A stretch of DNA of 64,000 nt, taken from NCBI RefSeq assembly GCF_001020205.1, contig NZ_CP011663.1:4030001-4094000 (forward strand), given 5' to 3'. Below, piece by piece: positions 19,618 to 28,423 of the stretch. A model generated the notes under the pieces. It worked only from the letters and a program-made list of their open reading frames with translations. It had not been told where the DNA came from and searched no databases. Numbering within the stretch: the first letter of the stretch is position 1; every line of letters starts with the position of its first letter. This DNA is from Clostridium sporogenes (GTDB lineage: Bacteria; Bacillota; Clostridia; Clostridiales; Clostridiaceae). The position numbers and the translations under genes were made by a program.

Positions 19618-20262
19618 TTGAAAAGTATCCAGGGCGCAATTTTTGACTTAGATGGAACATTAATAGATTCTATGGCAATATGGGAAAAAATAGACTATGA
19701 CTTTTTAAGTAAAAGAAACTTAAAGGTTCCTTCAGATTTAAAAAATAAAATAGAAACTCTTACCTTTGAAGAAGGGGCTAATTTTTTCAAAAAAAACTTT
19801 GAACTAAAAGAATCTCCAGAGGAAATTTTAAAAGAGTGGCATGACATGGTAGTTAAGGAATATTCTCATAATATAAAATTAAAAAATAATGTGAAAGATT
19901 TTCTTATAAAATTAAAAAATAAAGGAGTAAAATTAGCTGTTGCTACAAGTAATACTTCTGAACTAACTAAATTAGTACTAGAAAAAAACAAAATATTGAA
20001 TCTATTTGATTCCATAACAACCATCAGTGAGGTTACTAGAAACAAAGAATTTCCTGATATATATCTTTTATGTGCAAAAAAACTAAACTTACCTCCTGAA
20101 AAATGTGCTGTTTTTGAAGATATACTTCCTGCTATAAAAAGTGCTAAATTGGCTAAAATGAAAACCATTGGAATTTATGATAATTCGTCTAAAGATCAAG
20201 AAAATAAAATAAAGGAAATAGCAGATTATTATATTTATGACTATAAAGAATTATTAATATAA
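19618..20262 (+). CDS. HAD-superfamily phosphatase, beta-phosphoglucomutase-like
   Basis: 214 residues from a TTG start with GGGGTGA just upstream (a GTG at 19609 overlaps that site). HAD motif I GAIFDLDGTLIDS with the nucleophile Asp, an alpha-helical cap, motif II AVATSNTSE, motif III lysine around NKEFPDIYL, and motif IV FEDILPAI. Substrate unknown; small sugar phosphates are usual for this subfamily. The stop codon lies one base before a dispersed repeat. Confidence 0.9.
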   Translation: MKSIQGAIFDLDGTLIDSMAIWEKIDYDFLSKRNLKVPSDLKNKIETLTFEEGANFFKKNFELKESPEEILKEWHDMVVKEYSHNIKLKNNVKDFLIKLKNKGVKLAVATSNTSELTKLVLEKNKILNLFDSITTISEVTRNKEFPDIYLLCAKKLNLPPEKCAVFEDILPAIKSAKLAKMKTIGIYDNSSKDQENKIKEIADYYIYDYKELLI

Positions 20263-20263
20263 A

Positions 20264-20399
20264 TTTATCCGATGACTACCCGCTCTAATATTCCCATCTT
20301 CTTCAAAGTGGGAGTAAATAGCGGGTACGTCCCTGGATAACGATTTCTAAGCTTCAGAGGAAGTAAAAATTTCCTCTAAATCCAAGAACTCTGTTTATA
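20264..20399 (+). repeat. dispersed hairpin-rich repeat, copy 2
   Basis: 136 bp from TTTATCC to CTGTTTATA, the same length as copy 1 and mostly identical. Compensating differences are visible: the first hairpin reads CCCGCT with AGCGGG here versus CCCGTTCT with AGAGCGG in copy 1, and the second arm pair is GAGGAAGT / ATTTCCTC here. It begins immediately after the HAD gene stop. Confidence 0.85.
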
Positions 20400-20536
20400 A
20401 CATTAATAACTATTACCCATAATTAATATATGTACATATTATTAAAATTTTATAGCTGTCTCTTAATAAAAATCCTTTAACAATCTTTGTACTATATTGA
20501 ATATAATATAGTATAAAAATTAATAGGAGGATAATT

Positions 20537-20953
20537 TTGATAGTTTTTTTATTATTCATACTAATGTTAGGTATCTGTTCATACTTTATCTATACTTTTT
20601 CTAATAAAATTAATCTTCAACAAAAACAAATAGTTTTATTTAAAAGGCAAATAGATAAGCTTAAAAGCAAAGATAAAAATGACTTTAAAAATATTGATAT
20701 AAAATTTATAAATTCTAGTATAGGAAATGGAACCATAATTAAAAATTCTTATATTTACTTATATCCTGACAACAGTTCTCCTTATATTTACAAGCTATAT
20801 AAGGAGGATATTGTAGATATACATTGCTCTGCAGAAAATTATGGTAATACTTGGTATGAAGTGTCTTGCTTTTCTAAAGGTATGGTAAATACAAGAGGCT
20901 GGGTAAAAAAAGATTCTATAAATCTAAATTTATCCAATGACTACCCGCTCTAA
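20537..20953 (+). CDS. membrane-anchored SH3-like domain protein; 3' end formed by a repeat
   Basis: 138 residues from TTG (SD AGGAGGATAATT). An N-terminal membrane helix at 2-21, a short charged coiled-coil-like stretch to about 55, then a bacterial SH3-like domain (about 65-130) ending GWVKKDSINL. The last seven residues (LSNDYPL) and the stop codon are read from the dispersed repeat beginning at 20929, so the C-terminus was probably changed by its insertion. SH3b domains often bind cell wall; the function here is not known. Confidence 0.7.
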   Translation: MIVFLLFILMLGICSYFIYTFSNKINLQQKQIVLFKRQIDKLKSKDKNDFKNIDIKFINSSIGNGTIIKNSYIYLYPDNSSPYIYKLYKEDIVDIHCSAENYGNTWYEVSCFSKGMVNTRGWVKKDSINLNLSNDYPL

Positions 20954-21115
20954 TACTCCCATCTTCTTCAAAATGGGAGTAAAGAGCGGTTATGTCCCTG
21001 GATAACGATTTCCCCTAAAAGATAACGACTTCTAAGGAGTAAAACTCCTAAGAAGTCTGTTAATAAGCTTTAGAGGGAGTAAAAATTCCCTATGAAGCCA
21101 AGAACTCTGTTTATA
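20929..21115 (+). repeat. dispersed hairpin-rich repeat, copy 3 (expanded)
   Basis: 187 bp with the same ends as copies 1 and 2. The first hairpin is the best conserved: CCGCTCT and ACTCCCAT pairing with ATGGGAGT and AGAGCGG. About 50 extra bases follow GGATAACGATTTC, including an internal small palindrome (CTTCTAAGGAGT / ACTCCTAAGAAG) and a second GATAACGA. Its left end lies inside the SH3-like gene. Confidence 0.85.
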
Positions 21116-21117
21116 AA

Positions 21118-21162
21118 ATTTCTCCTAGATTTCATCATATTTTTATGGAATATAGGAGATTT
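21118..21162 (-). terminator. probable terminator after comB
   Basis: On the minus strand AAATCTCCTA pairs with TAGGAGAAATTT around a loop of about 25 bases, followed by TATAAAC. It lies directly beside the repeat's right end, which may contribute. Confidence 0.55.
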
Positions 21163-21182
21163 AATTAATTTTAATTTAATTC

Positions 21183-21902
21183 TTATATACTTGACTTTAT
21201 AATATATCCCTCTTTATATTGTGGAACAACATCTATTATATCCTTTTGAAAGCAATATTCTAGATCCTTTTCTAAATTTAAAGATTTTAATCTATTATAA
21301 TGAGTTGCTTTTTGTACAAAACTTTCTATGTCTTTATTATTAGTATAAATATAATAAGCTGTCTTAGATATATCTGATAACTCTAAATCTTTTCTTATAT
21401 TATATAAACAATCTATTAAATAACCACTACATATGAAATCATCTATAGAAAATTGTCCATTAGTTCCAGAATTAATTATAACTAAATCCTCATTTAACTT
21501 ATCTATTGCTTTAGCTGTAGCTTTAGAATTTATTAATGCAGAAATCAATATAGTTTTTGCATTAAAACTATTATTAATAGCCCTAGTTCCATTAGTAGTA
21601 CTTAATACAACAGTTTTTCCCTCTACATATTTTTTTGTGTATTCTAAAGGAGAATTAGAAAACTTAAATCCATCTATCTTTAAAGCATTCCTTTCTCCCC
21701 CTAAAATAATGTCATCTTTACTATTTTGAGCTATATCTTTAGCTTCTTCTACAGTTAAAGCAGGTATTACTCTTTTACATCCATTATTTATTGCCGTAGC
21801 AATCACAGATGTAGCTCTTAATATATCTATAACTACTATAGTCTTATTAATCAATCTCTTCTCATCTATATAATCAGCTGAAATTACTATATCAATATTC
21901 AT
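21183..21902 (-). CDS. comB: 2-phosphosulfolactate phosphatase family protein (ComB)
   Basis: 239 residues, family length. Conserved segments VVIDILRATSVIATAINNG, LGGERNALKIDGF, FSNSPLEYT, VLSTTNGTRAI and GTNGQFSIDDFICSG are those of the ComB family. In methanogens ComB dephosphorylates phosphosulfolactate on the way to coenzyme M; in spore formers a sulfolactate role has been suggested, but the substrate in clostridia is not settled. It lies 30 bases downstream of a radical SAM gene on the same strand and is probably co-transcribed. Confidence 0.88.
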   Translation of the reverse strand: MNIDIVISADYIDEKRLINKTIVVIDILRATSVIATAINNGCKRVIPALTVEEAKDIAQNSKDDIILGGERNALKIDGFKFSNSPLEYTKKYVEGKTVVLSTTNGTRAINNSFNAKTILISALINSKATAKAIDKLNEDLVIINSGTNGQFSIDDFICSGYLIDCLYNIRKDLELSDISKTAYYIYTNNKDIESFVQKATHYNRLKSLNLEKDLEYCFQKDIIDVVPQYKEGYIIKSSI

Positions 21903-21932
21903 AAAAATCCCCCATCTTTTAATATGTAAATT

Positions 21933-22865
21933 TTATTTATTATTAAAATTTAAACCTTGATGTAAATTATCTTCTTTCATTTTTTTATCTATAGCATTTA
22001 AAACTTCCCACTTTTTAAGACTCCACATAGGTCCTATTAAAAGGTTTCTAGGTGCATCCCCTGTAAGCCTATGGACAACCATATTAGGTGGTAATAAAGT
22101 TATAGCTTCGCATATTAATTCTACATACTCCTCTATATCCAAGAATTTCAGATTACCACTTTCATATAATTTTACTAAAGGAGTATCCTTTAAAAGATGC
22201 AATAAATGAAATTTAACTCCTTGAATATCTAATTTAGATATATATTTAACTGTTCCTATCATATCCTCTTTTGTTTCTCCTGGTAATCCAAATATGGTAT
22301 GTACAACTATATCTATATTTCTTTCCCTTAAATTTTTTACTGCCTTTTCAAAAACATTTAATTTATATCCTCTATTTATAATTTTAGCCGTTTCGTCATT
22401 TACAGTTTGAAGTCCTAATTCTACCCATATATATTTTTTTTTACTTAATTCTTCTATAAGATTTAAGACTTCTTCGTCTAAACAATCTGGTCTTGTTGCT
22501 ATAGCTAAAGCAACTACACCTTCCTCATTCATAGCTTCCTCATACTTTTCTCTTAATATGTCTACAGGAGCATAGGTATTAGTATAAGCTTGAAAGTAAG
22601 CAATATATTTACCTCTATTCCACTTTTCTTTCATTATTTTTTTTATATCCTCAAACTGCTTATGTATCTTAAAATTCCTATCACCTGCAAAGTCTCCTGA
22701 TCCTCTTTCACTGCAATATATACATCCACCTTTACTTACTTTCCCATCTCTGTTAGGACAGGAAAATCCAGCATCTAATGATATTTTAAAAACTTTGCAA
22801 CCAAATTTATTTCTTAAAAAATAATTTAAACTATGATATGACTTATCGTACCATTTTGTTTCCAT
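21933..22865 (-). CDS. TIGR01212/YtqA-type radical SAM protein
   Basis: 310 residues. The cluster-binding region near residue 30 is GFSCPNRDGKVSKGGCIYCS, giving C-x(n)-C-x2-C with the long insert typical of this YtqA/YhcC-like family. Later motifs: IAYFQAYTNTY, LAIATRPDCLD, WVELGLQT and VVHTIFGLPGET, as in Elp3-like radical SAM proteins. Start ATG at 22865 has SD TTGGAGGAA; the frame runs five codons upstream but without an SD. Substrate not established here, though the family has been linked to tRNA modification. Confidence 0.9.
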   Translation of the reverse strand: METKWYDKSYHSLNYFLRNKFGCKVFKISLDAGFSCPNRDGKVSKGGCIYCSERGSGDFAGDRNFKIHKQFEDIKKIMKEKWNRGKYIAYFQAYTNTYAPVDILREKYEEAMNEEGVVALAIATRPDCLDEEVLNLIEELSKKKYIWVELGLQTVNDETAKIINRGYKLNVFEKAVKNLRERNIDIVVHTIFGLPGETKEDMIGTVKYISKLDIQGVKFHLLHLLKDTPLVKLYESGNLKFLDIEEYVELICEAITLLPPNMVVHRLTGDAPRNLLIGPMWSLKKWEVLNAIDKKMKEDNLHQGLNFNNK

Positions 22866-22878
22866 AATAAATTCCTCC

Positions 22879-22924
22879 AAAAAAAGTATCTGTGAATATT
22901 ATATGCCACAGATACTTTTTTTTC
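22879..22924 (-). terminator. terminator after the lipoprotein gene
   Basis: A 15-bp stem (AAAAAAGTATCTGTG / CACAGATACTTTTTT) with T tracts. It ends directly beside the SD of the downstream radical SAM gene, so readthrough RNA would place a strong hairpin at that SD. Confidence 0.85.
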
Positions 22925-22931
22925 AAAATAA

Positions 22932-24050
22932 CTACATTTTTTTTACTTTAAATTCTTTTAAATCCAGTTGCCACTTACCTATAAATTCAGCTATATTTTT
23001 ATCATTCTTTTCTTTACTAGATACATTAAATATTACAGAATCTGTTGCAAAAGAAGATAACGTTACATTTACTTTACTTAAAGGAAATTTATCTTCCATC
23101 TTAAAAGGTATTATATTTGCACTATCAGCTTGATATATTCTTATATTTTTTGTTTTATCACTAGTCTCATATTGAACTGCTATAAATTTTTCATCAGGAG
23201 AAAACACCATGAAATCTATTTTACTTCCCTTTAATAAATCTAAAGAAGATATTTCTTTTCCTATAGGTTTTTCTCCAATTTCCTCCATAATGTCTGTTCC
23301 TTGTTGCCCTGTTTCACCACCTTCAGCTCCTCCTTGACCTCCTTGATCTTCTTGATCTTGGCCCCCTTGAACAGCCTTTGATTCATCTATTGTTATTATT
23401 CCAATATAAGAGTCTTTATCGTAAGTTGATATTGCTATAAAATTTTCACTATAAGAAAGACTCATAGGGCCTATATTTTTTTTAGGTACAACTAACTTTT
23501 CCACATTTGCCTTATCATCCGTTGAATATGCATAATCAGGTATAGTTGTTGGTTTTATTATTAGTTCCGTTTTAACATTGTTTTTATTTCTATATCTTAT
23601 TCTATTTTTTTTGGTAAATGCTTCTTTGTCCATACTTATGTTTACTTCATCTATTTTATATTCATTTTCTTCTTTTATCACCCTTATTTTGTATTCTTCT
23701 ACAGAAGTATATGGTTCCTTAACGTTTACACTAGCTACTTTTGTTACAAATAGGGCTGATTTACCAACCTCGTTTATCTCCTCTGTAGTATAACCCTTTA
23801 TTTTTATATCGCTATTTTCTTTTTTGGTTTTATCTTTTTTTAATTTCTTAGAGTATAGCTTTTGAGCTCCTTCCATATTTTCTTCAATTAAATTCTCCAT
23901 ATAAGAATTTAATAAATTAGTTGCTATTTTTATGTCAAAATCATTAGTTACCTTAGTATCTTCTTTATTTTTTTTACATCCAAATAATGAAATAGTAGTA
24001 GTAAAAATTAAAAATATTATTATTTTTTTTGTAAAATTTTTATAATACAA
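22932..24050 (-). CDS. lipoprotein of unknown function with Gly/Gln-rich insert
   Basis: 372 residues. Signal peptide with lipobox SLFGC (Cys25). Residues 35-155 resemble small NTF2-like or DUF-type extracellular modules. A low-complexity Gly/Gln/Glu/Asp stretch lies at about 230-256, and the C-terminal part has beta-propeller-like strands (SPDEKFIAVQYETSD, KNIRIYQAD). Possibly a partial TolB-type propeller; I recognise no named family. Divergent from the YkvI-like gene and terminated by its own hairpin. Confidence 0.7.
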   Translation of the reverse strand: MYYKNFTKKIIIFLIFTTTISLFGCKKNKEDTKVTNDFDIKIATNLLNSYMENLIEENMEGAQKLYSKKLKKDKTKKENSDIKIKGYTTEEINEVGKSALFVTKVASVNVKEPYTSVEEYKIRVIKEENEYKIDEVNISMDKEAFTKKNRIRYRNKNNVKTELIIKPTTIPDYAYSTDDKANVEKLVVPKKNIGPMSLSYSENFIAISTYDKDSYIGIITIDESKAVQGGQDQEDQGGQGGAEGGETGQQGTDIMEEIGEKPIGKEISSLDLLKGSKIDFMVFSPDEKFIAVQYETSDKTKNIRIYQADSANIIPFKMEDKFPLSKVNVTLSSFATDSVIFNVSSKEKNDKNIAEFIGKWQLDLKEFKVKKM

Positions 24051-24188
24051 TGTTTCCTTCCCTCCCTTATTTAATTCGCCATTTACTTTTATTTTCTCCT
24101 TAAAAAGAAAATTTAATTAAAAATCATTATTTTTATTTTTTTATATATATTTATATAAGGAGATTATATTAATTAAATAGGAGGATGT

Positions 24189-25235
24189 ATGGTTAAAAAT
24201 AAATTTTCTTTAATTTTTCAAATGGGTGCAGTTTTCATTGGAACTATTGTTGGGGCTGGTCTTGCCTCTGGCCAAGAAATGACACAATTTTTTACTACAT
24301 ACGGATACAAAAGTTTTATAGGCCTAACTATATGTTTTTTTATCTATGTCATTATGGGATCTATAATTATTGACATTAGCATTAAACATAATTTAACTTC
24401 TTATAATAGCTTAATTTCTTTAGTTAGTCCTGGATTCTTAGGTAAAGCTATTGATTTATTAACTGGATTGTTTCTTATAAGTAGCTCTGCAATAATTTTA
24501 GCTGGAAGTGGTTCTTTATTAAATCAATACTTTGGTATTTCCAAATGGGTTGGTATTTGTATAATGGTTATATCTTCTCTTTTTATATTACTAAGGGATA
24601 CAAAGGGTCTTATTGAAATTAATTCTTTTATTGTTCCTTCTTTAATGATAGTTATTATAACTGTGTTTATATTATATTTAGCTTTTTCAAAAAATGTTAG
24701 CATAGCCCAAATAAAATCAGTTCCTCACTACAGAAAACATTGGTTAGTATCCACACTTATATATAGTGGATTTAATATATTATGTTGTAGTGGTGTTTTG
24801 GTACCTCTTAGTACTGAAATAAAAGATAAAAATATATTGAAATCTGGTTTAGTTGTTGGATCTTTAGGACTTACAATTTTATCTTTTATAATAAATTTAT
24901 TGCTTTTGCTTAATATTCCTTACATTTTTAAATATGAAATACCACTTTTATATATAGCTAATAGATTTGGCACTGTAATTCAGATAATGCTTTTGTGTAT
25001 AATTTGGCTTGAAATGTTTTCCACCGAGGTTTCTAATATTTTTAGTGTAGGAAAAACCATGGAGCAATCCTTAGGAATATCTTATAATAAAGCAGTTTTT
25101 ATAGTTATTCTTTTAGCTATACCTATATCTCAACTAGGTTTCGTTAACCTAATAAGTGTATTATATCCTAGTTTTGCTGTTGTAAGCTTTATTTTTATGA
25201 TCCAATGTATTATATTTTATATTAAAGAAAAATAA
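24189..25235 (+). CDS. YkvI-family membrane protein
   Basis: 348 residues with about ten hydrophobic segments. The first helix region reads GAVFIGTIVGAGLASGQEM, the signature of YkvI-like proteins related to the APC/GerAB transporter group. Probably a transporter; substrate unknown. SD AGGAGG lies before ATG. It is followed 17 bases later by a radical SAM gene, same strand. Confidence 0.85.
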   Translation: MVKNKFSLIFQMGAVFIGTIVGAGLASGQEMTQFFTTYGYKSFIGLTICFFIYVIMGSIIIDISIKHNLTSYNSLISLVSPGFLGKAIDLLTGLFLISSSAIILAGSGSLLNQYFGISKWVGICIMVISSLFILLRDTKGLIEINSFIVPSLMIVIITVFILYLAFSKNVSIAQIKSVPHYRKHWLVSTLIYSGFNILCCSGVLVPLSTEIKDKNILKSGLVVGSLGLTILSFIINLLLLLNIPYIFKYEIPLLYIANRFGTVIQIMLLCIIWLEMFSTEVSNIFSVGKTMEQSLGISYNKAVFIVILLAIPISQLGFVNLISVLYPSFAVVSFIFMIQCIIFYIKEK

Positions 25236-25252
25236 TATAATTCTAAAGAAGA

Positions 25253-26164
25253 ATGGGATGTGTAAACATGAATACATTGGGAAATTGTACAGTATGTCCT
25301 AGAAATTGTAGAACAAATAGAATAGGAGAAGTTTTAGGTTTTTGTAATGCCAGTTCCAAAATAAAAGTTGCAAGGGCTTCTCTTCACAACTGGGAAGAGC
25401 CTTGTATATCTGGAGTTAATGGCTCAGGGACCGTATTCTTTTCGAACTGTAATTTGAAATGTGTTTTCTGCCAAAATTACGAAATTAGTCATCTAGGTAA
25501 AGGTAAAGAAATATCCATAAATCATTTATCTAATATTTTTTTAGAACTACAAAATAAAAAGGCTCATAATATAAATTTAGTTACTCCTACGCACTATGTT
25601 CCTCAAATTATAGAAGCTATAAAAATTTCCAAATCTAATGGATTAACTATACCCATATTATATAACTCTAATGGATATGAAAATATTGAAACTATAAAAT
25701 CCTTAAAAGGCTATATTGATGTATTTTTACCAGATATAAAATATTTTGATGATAAGTATGCAAAAAAATATTCCAATTGTAATAATTACTTTAATACTGC
25801 ATGTAAAGCTATAAAAGAAATGTTTAATCAAGTTGGAGAACCAATATTTAATAATGATGGAATTATTAAAAAAGGCATTATAATAAGGCATCTTATGTTA
25901 CCTGGCCTATTATTTGATACAAAAAAAGTAATAGATTTTATATTTAAAGAATTTAATCATAAAGTTTATATAAGTATAATGAATCAGTACACTCCTATGA
26001 AAAATATCTGTAACTTTGATGAACTAAATAAAAATCTTAATCCTAAACATTATGATGCTATAATAGATTATTGTTTAGAACTAGGAATAAAAAATGCTTT
26101 TATACAAGAAGCTTCATCTTCATCTAAAGAATTTATACCTAATTTTGATTTAACAGGAATATAA
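25253..26164 (+). CDS. PflA/PflX-like radical SAM protein
   Basis: 303 residues. N-terminal zinc-ribbon-like cysteines (NCTVCPRNCRTNRIGEVLGFC), then the SAM cluster motif CNLKCVFCQNY near residue 75 and a TIM-barrel with VTPTHYVPQI. The family is close to pyruvate formate-lyase activase-like PflX proteins, but no glycyl radical partner is adjacent; the YjjI enzyme 20 kb away has its own activase. An alternative ATG at 25268 gives five fewer residues. Followed by a bidirectional terminator. Confidence 0.88.
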   Translation: MGCVNMNTLGNCTVCPRNCRTNRIGEVLGFCNASSKIKVARASLHNWEEPCISGVNGSGTVFFSNCNLKCVFCQNYEISHLGKGKEISINHLSNIFLELQNKKAHNINLVTPTHYVPQIIEAIKISKSNGLTIPILYNSNGYENIETIKSLKGYIDVFLPDIKYFDDKYAKKYSNCNNYFNTACKAIKEMFNQVGEPIFNNDGIIKKGIIIRHLMLPGLLFDTKKVIDFIFKEFNHKVYISIMNQYTPMKNICNFDELNKNLNPKHYDAIIDYCLELGIKNAFIQEASSSSKEFIPNFDLTGI

Positions 26165-26231
26165 AATATAAAAATATTATATTAAAATAGAATATTTTTA
26201 TATTAATTTAAAAATGAATAATAAAATAAAT

Positions 26232-26268
26232 GAAAGCTATGGAATTACCTCTATATTCCATAGCTTTC
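26232..26268. terminator. bidirectional terminator between convergent genes
   Basis: GAAAGCTATGGAA pairs with TTCCATAGCTTTC (13 bp, 11-base loop) between the PflX-like gene (+) and the H-NOX chemoreceptor gene (-). Confidence 0.8.
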
Positions 26269-26328
26269 TTAAAATAAAATTTATATTTTGTAAAATTTTT
26301 TAAACGTAAATTTTGCTTAAGCCTTTTA

Positions 26329-28125
26329 TTATATTTTATATCTACTTAAATCTGATTTAAATGTTTCTGTTATTTGTTTGAATTCATGAATATTATTAAC
26401 TAATTTTTTAATCTCATTAGTATAACTTGATACGTTAGCACTAACTTCTTCGGATGAAGCTGAATTTTCCTCTGCTATGGCAGCCAAAGATTCTATGTTA
26501 TCATATATACTTGATATAGAATCTGCTTCTTTATTAAGTTCATTTATAGTCTTAATCATAGCAGAAGCTACAGTACCTATGGATGTTGTTGCTCCATAAC
26601 TAATATCCCTAACCTCTTCTAATCTATCTGTCTCTTGCTCTAATACATTATATTGAGATTCTATTCTAATAACTAAATTTTTTATATCTCCTGCAAATTC
26701 TATAAGATTATTATTAATTTCTTCAACCGCTTCTTTAGACTGTTCCGCTAGCTTTCTGACCTCTTCTGCAACTACCGCAAAACCTTTACCTTGTTCTCCT
26801 GCCCGTGCAGCTTCAATAGATGCATTTAAGGCTAATAAATTAGTTTGTTCTGATATGCCTGATACAATGGATACTATATTTGTTATATCTTTTGCCTTAG
26901 TTTCTAATTCTAATCCTTTATCCTTAACTTTTTGGAATTTTTCAAGGGAATCTAAAATATTTTTACTAGTATTATTAACATTATTATAGCTGTTATTGAC
27001 CTTTTCTAAAGCCTTTTCTAATTCTAACTTATTGCTATTTTCACTATTAACTATATCTTTTAAATTTTGTATATTATTATTTAAAACTGCTACTACTTGT
27101 TCAGTATTTTGAGCTTGATTCACTGCACAACTAGCCACCTGTTCAACTACCCCTGATATCTCTGTAGATGTATGACTCATGGTTTCCGATATAACATTTA
27201 TATTACCCACGAAAGTATTCATTTCATCTGTAACACCCTTAAAACCTACAAAATCAGCTTTAATTATATCTTTATGTTTCTTTAACTCTTTATATAATTC
27301 CTCTAAAAAATCACCTGTTTTAATATCACCATCTTCTACATAATGGTTTTTATTTATTTTATTTATTTCTTCAAATATTAAATATTTAGGTTTTAACAAT
27401 ATTTCTGTTGATATGTAAGCTGCAACAGAAGATATAAAAGATACGGATAAAACCTTAACTAAATTATTAGATCCTAATAAAATAAAAGATGATAAAATAG
27501 TTAATATAAATGTAAATAAAGCAACTTTTCCACCTATATTTTTTATAAATCCTAAAGACAATATTTTATTAAATTTAAAAGTTTTATTATAATAAATATT
27601 TTTTTCAAAGGTAAGCTTAAGTTTTAAAAAATCATCTTTTCTTTCTATTTCATCTACTTTGATGTTTTCTTTAAAATGCTCTGCACTTCCTTTTAAAAGC
27701 CCTAAAAAGTAATCAAACATTCCTCTTTTTGAACTATAACTAAATATAGCTTGTTTTTCAGATATAGGTTCTATAGTTAAAAGTGGTGGCTTAGCCCCGG
27801 GAAATTTTTTAGTCATAACTATATGAACATCAAACATAGACTTTAAAAATGAATATAAGTTCTCATGTTCAAAAAAAGCTGGATAATCATTATTGAAAGC
27901 TTTTAAATTATCTTGTCCTATTTGTCCCCATAAAGTCTTTACATCCCTCTTAACATTATTTGCTATTTTATTTATCATATCTTTAACTTTTGTATCTTCA
28001 ACATTTTCCATTGGTGAAAATATTTTACCTTGCCATCCTACAGCATTCATAGCTTGATCAACTGCTTCTTCCCCATAGAGCTTTCTGCAGGTTTTTACCC
28101 ATGTTGCTACTACTGTGCCCTTCAT
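26329..28125 (-). CDS. H-NOX (heme NO-binding) methyl-accepting chemotaxis protein
   Basis: 598 residues. Residues 1-180 are an H-NOX domain: proximal heme ligand H101 (MFDVHIVM), proline-rich AKPPLL, and the Y-x-S-x-R heme-propionate motif at Y130, S132, R134. Two membrane helices follow at about 200-240, then a chemoreceptor signalling domain with the conserved hairpin tip SEQTNLLALNASIEAARAGE and GFAVVAEEVRKLAEQ. This matches the known C. botulinum NO sensor (SONO), which binds NO with extremely high affinity and not O2. The cell would use it to steer away from or toward NO. No downstream partner is needed beyond CheA/CheW. Confidence 0.95.
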   Translation of the reverse strand: MKGTVVATWVKTCRKLYGEEAVDQAMNAVGWQGKIFSPMENVEDTKVKDMINKIANNVKRDVKTLWGQIGQDNLKAFNNDYPAFFEHENLYSFLKSMFDVHIVMTKKFPGAKPPLLTIEPISEKQAIFSYSSKRGMFDYFLGLLKGSAEHFKENIKVDEIERKDDFLKLKLTFEKNIYYNKTFKFNKILSLGFIKNIGGKVALFTFILTILSSFILLGSNNLVKVLSVSFISSVAAYISTEILLKPKYLIFEEINKINKNHYVEDGDIKTGDFLEELYKELKKHKDIIKADFVGFKGVTDEMNTFVGNINVISETMSHTSTEISGVVEQVASCAVNQAQNTEQVVAVLNNNIQNLKDIVNSENSNKLELEKALEKVNNSYNNVNNTSKNILDSLEKFQKVKDKGLELETKAKDITNIVSIVSGISEQTNLLALNASIEAARAGEQGKGFAVVAEEVRKLAEQSKEAVEEINNNLIEFAGDIKNLVIRIESQYNVLEQETDRLEEVRDISYGATTSIGTVASAMIKTINELNKEADSISSIYDNIESLAAIAEENSASSEEVSANVSSYTNEIKKLVNNIHEFKQITETFKSDLSRYKI

Positions 28126-28312
28126 AAAAACTCCTCCTCATACCTTATTTTTTCTATTTAATAATCGTAATTATTTAAATTCTTTTAATATATTAATTAT
28201 ATAATGTATATAAATTATTTACAAAGCTTTATCATTAATTATAAAATATATTTGTTTTGTAATTATAATTTTTATCTAAAAATATATATTAATTAACTGT
28301 TTTTTAAAAATA

Positions 28313-28356
28313 AACACTATCAACATTATTAAATTGCAATAATATGTGATAGTGTT
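28313..28356 (-). terminator. terminator after the XRE regulator gene
   Basis: A long stem (AACACTATCA plus CATTATT paired with AATAAT plus TGATAGTGTT, one bulge) around a 7-base loop, followed on the minus strand by TTTATTTTTAAA. Confidence 0.75.
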
Positions 28357-28423
28357 CTAAAGATCCTTTATTTATATTTTTATTTTAAATTTTATTATTA
28401 ATAATAATTAGTTAAATTTATTA

